From contig JARWKL010000005.1 in assembly GCA_029961685.1 (NCBI GenBank), forward strand, positions 5,214,501 to 5,278,500: DNA of 64,000 nt, given 5' to 3'. Shown here piece by piece: positions 22,685 through 34,810 of this stretch. Under the pieces are notes generated by a model. It was given only the letters and a program-made list of their open reading frames with translations, was not told where the DNA came from and ran no database searches. The translations under genes and the position numbers were made by a program. The DNA is from Aristolochia californica (taxonomy: Eukaryota > Streptophyta > Magnoliopsida > Piperales > Aristolochiaceae). Numbering within the stretch: the stretch's first letter is position 1; every line of letters begins with the position of its first letter.

Positions 22685-24970
22685 CTACCTCAAGGAGAGG
22701 GAGGCGACAATATGGTAAAACTGTAGCTGCTCAAGTAACTCTCTGGCATGGCTTGCGCCCTTCGTCTCCAGTCTGGCAAAGATCTCATTGCTCAGCTCCT
22801 CGCCGACGTGTGCGTCCACTAGGACGCCGCAGACGGATCTGCAGCTGTTGGCGAGGACCCGTCCGACCTCCGCAGGGTCCTCCGGCCTGCTCACCACCAG
22901 CGGACTCCCTCCCCGGAAAATCTCCAGGTTGTTGATCTGGAAAGATCCGTCGGATTCCACCACCTCCATCACATCTTGTAAGTTGGCAGCGTACACCGGA
23001 ATGTTGAAACTGTCACGAGTCCGGCTGTCCAGTAAACCCTACATGAATTTCAGAAGCAGTTTCTTACTGAATTCATTCTTTAGACTAATCAAAAAATTAT
23101 ATCAAGTAACTAACTTCATCGACAAGATCGTTCCAGGCGTCCTGGAAGTGGGTTCCAAACAAGATACCGGCTCCACCTTGATCCGTGGGGTCTAGGGAGG
23201 TCCTACCCAAAAAGACGAGGAACATGGAGCCTCCCGGTTTGAGCTCATGTGAGCGAGACTTGAGAAATGAGGCCAAGTCTGTTTTGAATTGCTTCGTATA
23301 GGCAGTGGTCGTATGCTCTGAGCCTCCGTGTATGAACACCCTCCCCTTGTTGTAAGCCGCTGACCTCGCGTCCGATACGCTTTCCGGTACCTGCATTTTG
23401 TACAGATTTTGCATTGGCAGTGGGGCCATCATATCGGTCAATTCGATCACTTCCTTGGTGGTGCAAGAAAAAGGATAGAATGAGATTTGAACAAACCTGG
23501 GACAGCCAATGCAAGGAGAAGGCAGAATAGAAGACGTTGATGAAATTCGCTGGAAAAAGACGCCGGTAGAAAGATCCAGGGACTCCGGCGGCGAAGTAAG
23601 AGCGAGGAGCGTCTGAGGAGAGGCATTCCTCGAGACTCCCTTTAACGGCCAAGGGAGGGAGAAGGTGGAAGAGAGTGTTGAAATCGTTGGATGGTAGGTC
23701 GGAGAAGAAAACCTGGAACTCCGGCGGCTCGCACCCGGCGTCCTCGTATTTTTTGATGAAGTGTTTGACGATGACGTCAACAATGAAAAGTGTGTTTTGG
23801 CCGCAAGAGCAACCCAAGTCGGCGACGGTGAAGGGTCTGGTGTCGGAGAAGGGGAGGAGGACGTTGTTCAGAGCTCCCTCCAGAAGGTGCAGCATGGACC
23901 GAGCATGGCGAGCCTGTTCATCAAGAATAACCATCCAACCAACCATAAATCACTTTGAAAACACTTTTTCACACAAAATCTTTGAATCCAGCAACCCTAA
24001 ATTAATTTACAACTCGAGCTTAATCTATGAATTCATTGTGTCGTTAAGATAGTCTACAAAGTTTGACTGTCATGATGATGATGAGAAACATGATCAGAAA
24101 CCTAGTTCAGGTTGATGATTACAATAATCCATAGTTCGATTAGCTTTAACAACAAGGACACAACGTTTCTGGGCATCCAAATGAAACATTTTCTTGGTTT
24201 CTGGGCTGTACATAAACTAGACCAAAAAAAAAAAAAAAAGGAAAGCAAAAGACGAAGAAAAGCGAATTAAAAGAGACAAACTTTCCGGTTTAGTCATGCA
24301 TGGAGAGGCTGCGAATGAGCTCCAATACCTGAGCTACTGAGTTCTTCGGGTAGCTCGTCTCCCCGTTTCCTCCGTTGATGCTGAGGAGATTTTCAAGCTT
24401 CATTTTGGGGACATGAATATACAGGTAGACGTGAATCCTTTTCAGTTTCCCCACGGTCAGGATTTTGAAGGTTGGTAGAGAACCAGAGAAGGGGTTAAGA
24501 GGAGGGAAGCGAATAGTGCAAATAACAGCCACTAAATCAACTCCGTCAAGAGAAACGAAAGCCACGATAAATAATGAATGGATTCCGACGTAAATCATGT
24601 CATTAGAGAACTACAACATATCACAAACTACTCATCGACAACGTGGGACGCAACATTCTAAAAAAAATTCTTGTTTCAGACAGATCGAGCGACTTTCAGA
24701 CTCTTCAATCTGTGCAGTAAAAACCATAGAGCATGAAATCTTGAAAAGAAAATTATGAGGCGATTAACGAGGAGTAATTCTATAAAGGGTCGTAATAGAG
24801 GAGCATGAAATTTGTGCAGTAATTCTGAGGCTTGAGCGGAGACGAAGATTAATTACCTGAGCTTGCGAGTTATTCGAATAGCTCGTCTCTCCGTTACCCC
24901 CCTTCATGCTGAACATCCTTTCAAGCTTCAATTCAGGGACTACCATGTCGTCTCCTTGCAGAGTATCCAT
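22685..24970 (-). CDS. SABATH-family carboxyl methyltransferase
   Basis: SABATH enzymes move a methyl group from S-adenosylmethionine to a carboxyl (or ring nitrogen) of small molecules such as salicylate, jasmonate, benzoate or farnesoate in the cytosol. Exons are 24857-24970, 23497-23913, 23115-23390 and 22685-23038, all in phase 0, giving 386 residues, normal for the family. Exon 1 carries SMKGGNGETSYSNNSQAQ (cofactor region; its last Gln, residue 38, matches the carboxylate-contacting Gln of salicylate methyltransferase). Exon 2 has VADLGCSCGQNT (usually GCSSGPNT), SDLPSNDFN and AFSLHWLSQ, with Trp174 at the substrate-carboxylate site. Exon 3 has SFLKSRSHELKPGGSMFLVF. Exon 4 has FNIPVYAANLQDV. 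I chose the ATG at 24970 because a TATA box lies at 25044-25051. The substrate cannot be told. Confidence 0.92.
24329..24403 (-). pseudogene. Duplicate or alternative first exon of the SABATH gene
   Basis: Within intron 1 lies a second exon-1-like block, MKLENLLSINGGNGETSYP followed by KNSVAQ. It ends CAG with a GT donor (GTATTG) in the same phase as the main exon 1, so it could splice to the exon at 23913. It has its own ATG at 24403 but lacks the 13 residues that precede the matching position in the main exon. I see no clear TATA box upstream. It could be an alternative promoter and exon, or the scar of a partial tandem duplication. Confidence 0.7.
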
Positions 24971-25043
24971 GAAGTGGACCCTCTTCGCCTCGCTGCTATT
25001 AGGTTTTCTGTGGGTTGATGGAGGGATCAAGGAGGTGACCGCG

Positions 25044-25051
25044 TATATATA
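25044..25051 (-). promoter_or_regulatory. TATA box of the SABATH gene
   Basis: TATATATA lies 73 bp or more upstream of the ATG at 24970. Transcription would be expected to start 25-35 bp further on, around 25010-25020. This excludes the upstream in-frame ATG at 25030 and supports the chosen start. Confidence 0.6.
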
Positions 25052-25055
25052 GGAT

Positions 25056-28000
25056 GAGGAAGGAAGCTGAGAAAAGCCTCCATTGGTTCACTGAGCGAGG
25101 GGCGGGAGTTATTATGAAGATAAAGTAAAATGCGCACAAGCAGAATGGGTCTCACATGGCGCAGTAATTCCCAAGATTTGTGCCGGAAATCCATTGTTGG
25201 ATTTACAACTCTGGTCTTTTTTAATCGATTTCCAACTCTGGTCTTTTCAATTATGTGTTTATATGGGTTTCATATGAATGGATCACCCTGATTCCGATTC
25301 TATAATTTCCGTAATGCTCAGAAAACTAGATAATCTCTGTGAGTCTCGTGTGAAGGAATAATTTTGCCATCTTGGACCAAACAATGCCGGGAATCAATAA
25401 ATCTCAAGGGTGTGATTTTGTGACGAAGAACACAAACTTTTTCTTTTGAAATTTCTCAAATAGCTCTCAAGTCCTAAAGCACTGTACCTTGCTAACAGCG
25501 TCAAAAGATGGTGGAGAAAAAAGTTGCAGAACCTTGACTTGTTGAAGCTAGAAAAAAGAAAAAAAAAGGAAAAGAAATAATCCTTCTCTTTTTCGCTTTG
25601 ATGTTAACAGTTTAACCTCCACTTGATCTGCAGTAATCAGATTTTTGTCTGCCTTTAACCAAAACATCAAAATATATCTCCCACTTTCTCTGTCATCTTC
25701 GCACATTCAAAGGACAAACAGTATGTAGATTACAGAGCGCGTTCCTTTGTGTCGGCAAACAAAACCCACTTCGAACATAATCCATCTAATCAAAACTGGT
25801 CATAAGAACAAATGATTAATCCGCTTTTCCCATCGTCTCCCCCAAAATTCCAAGTTTCCTACTCCTTTCTAGCCTTACTTTTTCTTTTATTCAAATCAGT
25901 CAGCAGCGTAGGGGGGAGCCCCCTCCCCTCTTAAGACCCGGGATATTGTCCTCTTCTTTCTCTCCCCTACTCCACTTTCGCGTGATAATCGCCGTTTCGC
26001 GTGAAACAAGACGCACCCACATTTCTTTTCTGGTATGTATAAGCTATTAGGATATATCATCCATTCTTTGGCCCTCGTCATTCCCTCTTCAAATCATCGG
26101 CTTCTCCTCTAATCTCTCAGTCATCATATTATTCTAATCTTCAGGTTTGTTCTGTGCTTCTCTTGCTTGTTATTTTCCTCAGGACTCTCATTGGATTCAT
26201 TCCATCATCGCATGTAGAATTTGTAGCCTGGAGTGGTTGTACTTGCTCGTCTGAAATTATTTTTTTTAGAAAACGTGATGAACTGATTCCTCTGTTTCTA
26301 CCGTATTAAATGGAACTACGAGAAGAAAGAGAAAAGTAATAAATGAATCATACAAGGGGACAGTAGGGACCCCTTTATCGAAGAACACAACAGGGATTCA
26401 AATCGGAAAACTCCATGATTTGGGAGGTTTATGATGAAGCGCCACTGCCACATGCTCTCATTAACAACCACCCAAAAACTTCCAAACACTGGGGTCATTA
26501 CGTCTCCTCCTGTCGTTCATATGTCGACTCACACTGAAACTTTGGAGTAACGGACTGAGAACTGATCATTCCCCTGTACTTTTTCTAATCTATTTGTTTA
26601 CAGAAAATACGAAAGCTGACAGAGGAAGAAGACCAATCCTCAATCAACTGGGTCTATCCAGTCGCTTGCATGGATTCTAGCGCGTTGCATTATTCAATTT
26701 AGTGGCGCCTTATCATCTAGCTAGAAAGAGTGAGAAGCGATTGTAGGTAAATAAGTCCTAGGCTAGGGTTGGTGGATCCGAGGAAGGGAGTGGCGATATG
26801 AATATGTCTTGTCTGATTTGGAAGATAGGGATGATGCCTCTTGCTTGTGAGTGCACTCCTTAGGAGCACAAATGGAGGTTTTTCTATGTATCTGTGTTGC
26901 AAGTGTGGGTAACATTGCATGGGCACTCCCATGAATAAGGAACATTTGCCTACTTGGTTAGACCCCACAAAGTTATTCGATGAAAATCATGATTTCAAGG
27001 TTTACTTGTGGATTGATGCTAATCAGCCTGGAAATTAATGTGTTTTTATAATTGAATTGCAGGCACTAAAGATTAGAAACAGGCACTGCTGAGCCTTCTC
27101 TTCATTATATCTCATTCTGAGACAAGACTTAAAAAAACCCTTAATCAACCAACAGAGTAGGGAAGGTTCAAGTTAACTAATATCGTTATCTACTTCATTA
27201 TCAGGTAAAACCAAATTAACGGTCAGGTTAACAAAACGATCATTGCGGCCGAGATTTTTTGCTTCTTTTCCTTGTTCTACGCACACCATTCTTCTTTTTC
27301 TTTTTACTTTTGTTGTACAATGAAGATGAAAAGTAGTTCCAGTTCTTCGTCTCCAAAAGCATTAATGTTCATTACCTACAGCAACTAGTGTTAGAGATGA
27401 ACTGTTAATATCGTGATCGATTACTTCCCATTAGGAGAAAGTAGGTGATCTGTCACAGTTCACTTAAGAGGACTTTCTGTTCTTATACATCATGATATCT
27501 GACATGTGCTTCTTCACTATAGTTCTGCTTTCTTCTGTTCCAAAGATAGCGTAAATACTTGAAAAACAACTGAATGCAAGGTATTTCTCTATATTTGAGA
27601 CATGTGCCTCATTCTTTAACACCTAAATGGAGTAAACAGTTGCGATCAATTATGTTAAGTGATGTTTTCTAGATCAAAGTGATCATTTTCCCTATTTGTC
27701 TCCTCTCATTTCTCACTCAAATCAAACAATTTACAACTCTTTCTATACTAAACAAAACACAACGGATTGATTCTTCTTCCCTTCGGCAATTATGTGATCT
27801 TCTTCTCTTCCCCTACTGCAATGACAAACTGGTTCATCCCCTTCCCCTTCTATCTCTCGAATCCCCAGTGCCTCTACTCACAGCAACCTACTAAAGCATC
27901 GTAGCCAAAGGTCAGTTATCTTAATTCATTGTACGAAGAGTTCTGTTGTGTATCCCCACTTTGATCTGTTGTGGCTTTCCCATATGCTACGAACAGAGAA

Positions 28001-28079
28001 TCGTATCAGGATTTTGACTTCTCCTAACGAATTTCTATTGAAGAATCAGAAGAAATATTTCACCATGTTTTACATTCAT
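25056..28079. other. Intergenic region without recognised genes
   Basis: Three kilobases with only short, unconvincing open frames. 25920-25945 has the GC-rich word GGGGGGAGCCCCCTCCCC, similar in style to the extra block in the LTR at 9450-9538. 26140-27900 has moderately complex sequence that could hold an unrecognised non-coding transcript or worn repeat. I cannot support any call. Confidence 0.4.
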
Positions 28080-28149
28080 CAATACATGTATTTATAAGTT
28101 ACAAAGAGATAAAATTTTACACAATAAGAGTTCTCACTAAGATTACATA

Positions 28150-30671
28150 TTTATCAATAGCAAGCTGTGTTTACGGCTTAGGACCAAAATCTATGTGATA
28201 AATTGTATTCATGTAACATAGCTCTTGCCATCTCAATGAAAAACTTATTTATTCTCTTGATAACACTATTTTGTTGAGGAGTTCGATGAGTTGAAAAAGT
28301 ATGGTCTATACCATGTTTTACACAATATTCCTCGAAATGTGAATTTTCAAATTCTTCTCCATGGTCACTCTTGAATTTGATAATGATATATCTTCGCTCT
28401 TTTTAAACTTTTCTACATAGCGTTACAAAGGTCAGAAAAGCATCATCCTTGTGAGCTAGGAAATCTACCCATTTGAACCTCGAGTAGTCATCTACAATCA
28501 CTAGGGTGAGACGCTTTCCGTTTAAGCTTAAGGTTAGAGTAGGTCCAACTAAGTTCTTGTGGATTAGTTGAAAGCTCGAAAGGTTGAAACTATGTCTTAT
28601 GTTTGAAAGATTTTTTGTGTTGTTTTCCAAGTTGACAAGCATTACAAGGTTTCTCTCTTACAAATTTTTTATTTGGTAGTCCTCTCACTAGTCTCTTATG
28701 CCATAAGCAAGATTTATCGATGTTTGCATCCAAACAGATGACACTAGTTGAGGGTAAATCAACTATGTTCACTACATAGAGGTTTTTATGTCTATGTCCC
28801 TCTTAAATTAGTTCATCATTTTCATTCTTTAATAAACATTTGTCCTTCTCAAATGAGATTTTGTTTCCTTTATCAAAAAAATTAACTAATGCTAAATAAG
28901 TCATGCATCAACCCTTCTACTTAATAGACATCGGATATGAAACAGGATGAGGTACCGATTTTGCCAAATCCCTTAATGGTACCTTTATTATTGTCTCCAA
29001 ATGTTACATGACCACCGACTTTTGATTTGAGTTCTACGGACTTCTTCTTATCTTTGGTCATGTGCCTTGAGAACCCGCTATCGAGAATCATTCATTCTCT
29101 TGGTTCGGAGACAAACCACCATCACAATAAATTTCACCCTTCAAGATCCATTTTAAGTGCTCAGTGTTTTGGGCATCCAAAATTATTTACGCAAGGTTTT
29201 ATTGGTTACCACAAACTCATTGGTTGTCTTGGGTACCCATCGTTGTTTGATGTCATTACCATTCTTAATTTGGAAAATGTGGGCATAGTGTCTCATGCCA
29301 TTGCAATAGTGTCATTTGATATGAGGAATGGGAGTAACTTCTTATTTTGATTTTTCGTATTCTTCCAATTTTTCCTCCTAGATGTGATTTATGGTGATAG
29401 AGTTTTGAGTTGTTGTTCTAATTCAATGCTCTTATTCTAGAAGGCAAGTCTATCACATGATAGATTGTCTATCACACGGCATGGCCTTGAAACATTAGCC
29501 ACATAACATTCATTTGCTTCCTTCAAGGCATTGAATTTTTCCTTGAGCTTTGCAATCTCATGTTTGTGAGCATTGCATTTATCTTTGTATTTGTTTAACT
29601 ATAAATAGATTTTTCCAAAAGCTTTTCTAATTCATGTTCATAGTCTGAGTCACTTATCTCTTTCGAAGTGGTAGACTCGTTGTCATTTTCTTCAAATGCC
29701 ATGAGTTTGACATCATTTTCTTCTTCTTCTTTGGAAAGAGTAGACTCTTCTTCCATTGCATCCCAAGCTGGGAAAAAAATTATTTTCTTCTTGTTCTTAT
29801 GATCTTTGCTTGAGGATGAGGTTCTACATTCAAGATTAGGGTACATGTTTCTTCTATGCCTGGTTTACCACACTCAAAATAAACATCAGTCTTCTCGAAA
29901 GATTTATCATATTGATTTTTGAATTGGCCATTTCTAAAAATTTCCTTCTTTTTGTACATCTTTGGAAGAGGTCTAATGATGAAGCTCACCTCACTGGAGC
30001 TCTCTTCGTTAGTGTCATTTTCAGCACTACTCTTCACCTTGAGAGAAAGAATTTTCCGTTTGGGTTGCTCCTCCTCTTTCTCTTGGGGTTCCATCTCATA
30101 TGTTAAAGAATCCCTAGCAGCTCTTTCAAACCCAAGAATTCATGAATGGTGGTCTTCCTTATATCCCATGACTTTGGAAGTGTCTTGAGAAGCTTGTCAT
30201 TTTATCTATGGAGGGAGATATCCTCCCCTAGAATGTTCAATTCGTTGATGATATGAGTGAACCTAGAGTTCATCTCAACTATTGATTCGCCCGATTTCAT
30301 CTTGAATTCATTATATTGAACAATCAAAAAACTAATTCTAGAGTCCTTGACTCTAGTAGTCCCTTCATTTGTGACCTTTAGTTTGTCCTAAATTTCTTTT
30401 GTGGTCTTACATGTAGAGACTCGATTGAACTCCTATGGTTCTAAGGCACACAATAACAAGTTGATGGCCTTAAAGTTTGTTTTGAGTTGCTCTTTGTCTT
30501 CCTTGTTATTTTTACCTTCCAATCCATATAGTTAACTCCGTTGAATTGCGGGGAACAATTGGCAGATTGTCCTTCAGGAATGAGCATTTTGTCTTGAGAT
30601 ACCATGAAATCAAATATATAGGAAATCAAATAAAATTTAATTTCAAATGTCTAAGGCCAACTCTGATAGCT
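28150..30671 (-). pseudogene. Ty1-copia gag and integrase, truncated (LTR-4 element)
   Basis: The gag start is at 30603 (MVSQDKMLIPEGQS, FNGVNYMDWKVKI), close to the primer-binding complement AACTCTGATAGCT at 30659-30671. The gag body runs leftwards to about 29600, with an acidic Glu/Ser-rich stretch (29846-29600), broken by stops. The pre-integrase zinc region is at 28772-28590 (LWHKRLVRGLPNKKF, KPCNACQLGKQHKKSF). The integrase core is at 28560-28200 (LTLVIVDDYSRFKWV, HRTPQQNSVIKR, MARAMLHEYNL). It stops near 28150. RT, RNase H and the 3' LTR are missing. Confidence 0.82.
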
Positions 30672-31993
30672 TGTAATTTTACAAGAAATATATTTCGGCT
30701 CCCCTTCAAGCTACATATATGATCAAATACACGATTACAAGCAATCTCCCTTGAGACTGACCTAGATTCTTACTCTAGCAAAATCTTCAATCTAGATTAA
30801 AAGTTCTAGATGAATCTATCAAATAAAATCAAAAGATTATAACAAAAATGAAAAGCTTGCACCTTTTTTAAATTTGGAGAGACAACCTTGTCCTTCAAAA
30901 TGATCAAATCTTCAGCTTTCATGCACACTTTGAAATGATTTGGAGCTTGTTTAAGATCAATACAAGGAGTGGATTTGAGAGGAATGGTGGAGATATGCAA
31001 AAAAAACTACCATTTCTCTCTAAAAAATGAACTCAATATGGAAATTCAAATTGGAATGCTTAGAATTAAGTTGAATTGTCAATAAATGCTGAGTAACTGC
31101 TCAAATAAATGTTTGGTGCGGTATTTATAAGATCTCCAAGTCAAACTAGATTTTTTTTCCCATTTGCAAAAGGTTCACCTAACAATAATTGATCAGTGTA
31201 AAGTGATTAGTCAATCAATCGTGCATAACAACTATATTTTTGTCAAAAATGACTTATTGATCAATTAGTATTTGAACATTGGCTAACAAAAATAAGTTGA
31301 TCAATCAATGCTATAATGATCGATCGATCATGCTTTGTAATTCCTAGATATGCAATACAAGTGTGATCAATCAATGTAAGGAGGTTGATCGATGATGCTT
31401 CATGTCCCCAATTGGCATTGTTCTGCTTGATTGATCATTGCTACAGTGTATGACCGATCTTGCTTTGCAAATTATGTATGCCTGGACAAGTATGGTTGAT
31501 TATTGCTACAATGGATGATCGATCATGCTCTATAGCACAGTCTGGTGCAATTTTGGTTGATCGATCAATGAACATGTATTAATCGATCATGTTATGTAAT
31601 TCTTACTAGTGCACATCCTGGTTGATCGTTCATTAACAAATACTGATCAATCAATCCAATGTCAGTTTTTGGAACATTCAAAGCATGAGAAGTGATTCTT
31701 AATTGATTCTAACAGTTTTTGGAATATCAAGTTGTACCTCAATTTTGAAGTCTTGGGGATTTTCTATGTAACCTGGACTCTAATCTTTAGTTCTTCATTT
31801 CTTTACTTGTGAGTGATTCTTCAAGATGATTTGACAAACGATTGAAGATTGCGGTCTTGATTTGACTATGTCGATTTTTTTTGCATAGACCTTGGTTTTT
31901 GTCTTTTAAAGATTATGCATTTGAAATGCTCAATTTGTAATTTGTTAAATCAATTAAGTTTTGTTATCATCAAAATATAGATAAGAGTCAACA
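30672..31993 (-). mobile_element. LTR-4, 5' LTR with palindrome array
   Basis: On the minus strand it runs from TGTTGACTCTTATCTATA to CTTGTAAAATTACA, 1322 bp, next to a primer-binding site. A TATA-like CTTATAAATACC lies at about 31117-31128. Upstream of the TATA in the transcription sense (31190-31665) sits an array of degenerate units, each built around TGATCGATCA and ATGCTTTGTA-like words. Another copy is at about 35290-36815 and a fragment at 20134. Confidence 0.78.
31190..31665. repeat. Degenerate array of TGATCGATCA palindromes
   Basis: Six or more occurrences of TGATCRATCA or near variants, spaced roughly 40-90 bp, alternate with words like ATGCTTTGTAATTC and TGCTACAATG. The array lies in the upstream part of the LTR-4 promoter. 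A related array is at 36045-36440 in the other LTR-4 copy. Confidence 0.75.
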
Positions 31994-32698
31994 AATTAAA
32001 CGTACTAGCTTAATAGGGTTTGCTAGCAAAGCCTCTACATGTGAACTCCATTTTGCAAGGAATTGAAACTCATTCAGAGAAGACGCATGGAAAAAGCTGG
32101 TGTCCAGGAGAAACCTCTATGATTCCTTTCCTTCCTAATGTTGAACATGTTCTACATCCAAATCTGATTCCTGGCTGAGTAAACAAAAGCCGAGCTAAAT
32201 TCGGGCAATCGGGAATTCCGGCCCAAATCCGTAATTACAGTCTGGCCTCGTCCGCCCGTCAACCCATTCCCTTCTATTATAGAACCAGCACCACTCGCAC
32301 CACAAGCTTCAACTAACCTTCCCCATCTCAAACCAGGAATCTCAACTAACCCCCACAAACTGGAGATCTTCTCTTCTCATCAATCTAATGACAACAGGAG
32401 AAACTACCGTCATTAGAACGAAATTCTAATAAATTTTTAGCGTCCCGTGCTCGAGAATAGAATGAATGGCTATTAGTTAATGAACGCGACCTACCACTGT
32501 TATCGTTAATGCTCTTCTAGAAGACAAGCTACCATTCCACGGACAAGAAAGTGGGGTAGAAGACAAAAGGGGAAAAAAATCGGGCTTCTTCTTAAAGTTC
32601 CTTCACGGTTTTGCTTGAACAAGACTCCGCCGTGGCTCCTTGCTCCTCCGCTCTCGATTCCTTCCCTTGGTACTGTAGTTGCTTTCTGTTTGTAGAAG
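31994..32698 (+). promoter_or_regulatory. Upstream region of the phytocyanin gene
   Basis: About 700 bp of non-repetitive sequence lies between the LTR-4 end and the phytocyanin ATG. Candidate TATA-like words (CTATTATAG at 32273) are far from the ATG. The last 100 bp before the ATG are T/C-rich (CTTCTTCTTAAAG, CTTCCCTTGG), as in plant 5' leaders. Confidence 0.4.
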
Positions 32699-34358
32699 AT
32701 GAGAACCTCTTTTATGGTAGGGGTTGTAATGGTTGTCGCGGTGTTAGGGAGTCAGGGGAGGAGATGCGAAGCGCAAGTGCACCATGTCGTTGGAGGAGAC
32801 CGTGGATGGGAGCCGGCGTCGAACATTGCAGAATGGTCGGTCGGCAGAGTTTTCCGGGTCGGTGATAAAATATGTAAGCTCTCTATTTCTGGGTTCTTCT
32901 TCTTCTTCTGTTCTTATCTGTGGGTTTACATGACATTTACGTTATTGGCAGATACAGCAGTTGAGATTGCCGTAAAAAATACTCGAACTATCTTTTTCGC
33001 GAATCCTCCAAACAAATAACCATTTTGAAACAAACTTGATCGCCTGTGTTCTTGAAAATTTTCATTGACCCCATTGAAGATGAAGTTTTCCCTTCTGTAT
33101 CATCAATAATGCATGGGACATCTGCTATCAGGAAATGTACACTACGAACTACGAAATTCCCATTACATTTCATCCTGTAAGAAACACACAGAACGCAGAT
33201 AATTTTTCTTTTGGCTGCAAATCTCACTATATCACGAAATTGTCAGTTCGTCCATCACCATTATTTTCGATTTCCAATAAGACAAGAGTGATCCGAGAGC
33301 GTTTTCCAAACTCGGACTGTGTTTCCTGAGATTTATTGGTGGGAAAACGAAGTTTCGTCGAAGTTTACACAGAACAATAGGAATTAATAACAACAACCTA
33401 GGAGAAGGGACACATACATTAGGCCCACTTCTTGTTCTGTCTTCCAGCAGTTGCTAAAATCATGGTTTCTCAACTCACTGAGTTGAATCTTTCTTTAGTG
33501 CAAGTGAGTCGATCCAAGCCAAGCATATGGAATTGGTGTTGTGCCCAGAACTGTCTGAGTCAAATCCGCTGGATGTAAATCCAGCTGATTAGAGTTAGAC
33601 TCGCAGAGGAACATGACTAACTTGTCTCAAAAACTAAACTTTTAATGACTTATTTGAGTTCCAGTCCACCTCTTGGTAACGGAGGAAGATCAGATTTTTG
33701 AGGTTCCAATCCGTTTTCCATTCTGGGCGAAGCCATCGTTTTCAACTGCTTTGCCCTTGGATCTGCAATTCGAGATTTTCTGGAGCTTCTGGATCCTCCT
33801 GCGCTAAGTCCAAACCCGTGACAGGGATTCAACGGTCCTGGGAAATCCCAGACCCAGCATTCCTGCTTCAGGAAAGAGACAGCTAGTGCTAAAAACCATT
33901 AAGCTATTTTCTGCTCTTTTGTCATCTTTTATTCTACTGGTCCGTTAATGGTGTTTGCCGCGGCACTTGGCACTCGGCATTTGGCAGGGTTCACCTTTTC
34001 TGGAGCACTGGATAACGTAATAGAGCTGGGTGGCAGAGAGGAGTTCGATTCATGCGACCTTAGCAACCCAATACGGCTCTACTCCGACGGCCTGCTGCAA
34101 CTGGACCTTGACCGTGAAGGGATGCGTTACTTCACCAGTGGCGGATCGGAGAGCTGCAAGAAAGGCCTGAAACTAGATGTTAACGTGCAACCACCGGCGG
34201 TGACGGCCCAACAATCACATGCCTTGGCAGCATCGGAGAAGCCAATCCACGACCATGCCATGGCAGCTGGACCTACTTCCTCGATCGCTGCCACTGTGAA
34301 CAACAGCCACTTCATGTATCTGCTGGGACTTGCTGTTGGTTGTATAATCGGGCTGTGA
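32699..34358 (+). CDS. Early nodulin-like (phytocyanin) protein, GPI-anchored, no copper ligands
   Basis: Two exons (32699-32873 and 33988-34358; the intron splits a Trp codon) encode 181 residues. A signal peptide (about 1-25, hydrophobic FMVGVVMVVAVLG) is followed by a plastocyanin-like domain (26-125) with VHHVVGGDRGW, RVGDKI and FDSCDLSNPIRLYSDG. Cys81 and Cys115 would form the usual disulfide. The four positions that bind copper in uclacyanins are Asp67, Ser109, Ser114 and Leu119 here, so the domain should not bind copper, as in early nodulin-like proteins. A short Ala/Ser/Pro-containing stretch and a C-terminal hydrophobic tail (FMYLLGLAVGCIIGL) indicate a GPI anchor and an outer plasma membrane location. 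Such proteins are linked to cell-wall and reproductive signalling; the exact role is unknown. Confidence 0.92.
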
Positions 34359-34521
34359 AGGGGTTTGCAATTGGTTCTTTTACCTGGTTGTGTTTATCCA
34401 GTTTGTGTATGTTGCTTTGTGTAATACAATGAACCTGAGTGGGTTGAATTTGGTTTAGATGCGTTTCTGAAGCTATGTGAAACGAAGCTGTGGACAATGA
34501 TAGAAAAGGCCAAGAGACTTA

Positions 34522-34522
34522 A

Positions 34523-34551
<29 letters not shown>
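34522..34551. repeat. GT/GA compound microsatellite
   Basis: (GT)8-9 is followed by (GA)7-8, 160 bp beyond the phytocyanin stop codon. Confidence 0.9.
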
Positions 34552-34553
<2 letters not shown>

Positions 34554-34810
34554 TATAAGGGAAAGTGAAGGGGATTACACTTTGCTTTTATGTATATTTT
34601 AATTCATTAATAATTATTGTAATCATAATTATATCATAATAAAATTTAATTATATTAAGTGAATAACGTAATTATAAAGTAGTTTATCAACTCATGGACA
34701 TTTGATCGCCAAAATTAAAGCCCCAAACAATGATTTGGATCATCGACATCAAACAACAATTCAAATCAAATCAACCTAATCAAAGTTGAACGACCCAAAG
34801 ATGAAAGCAT

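Noticed and set aside
23097..23783. A 228-residue open frame overlapping SABATH exons 2 and 3
   Set aside because: Its first two thirds run in the wrong frame for exon 2. Only the last third (exon 3) matches the family, so it is an accident of intron read-through.
24968..25030. Upstream in-frame ATG at 25030 as the SABATH start
   Set aside because: The TATA box at 25044-25051 would place transcription start downstream of this ATG. The family normally starts close to the position of the ATG at 24970.
32611..32865. 84-residue frame overlapping phytocyanin exon 1
   Set aside because: Out-of-frame shadow of exon 1, which has a clear signal peptide and domain match.
34522..34551. GT/GA microsatellite as a regulatory element
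   Set aside because: Common simple repeat in plant 3' regions; nothing else supports a function.
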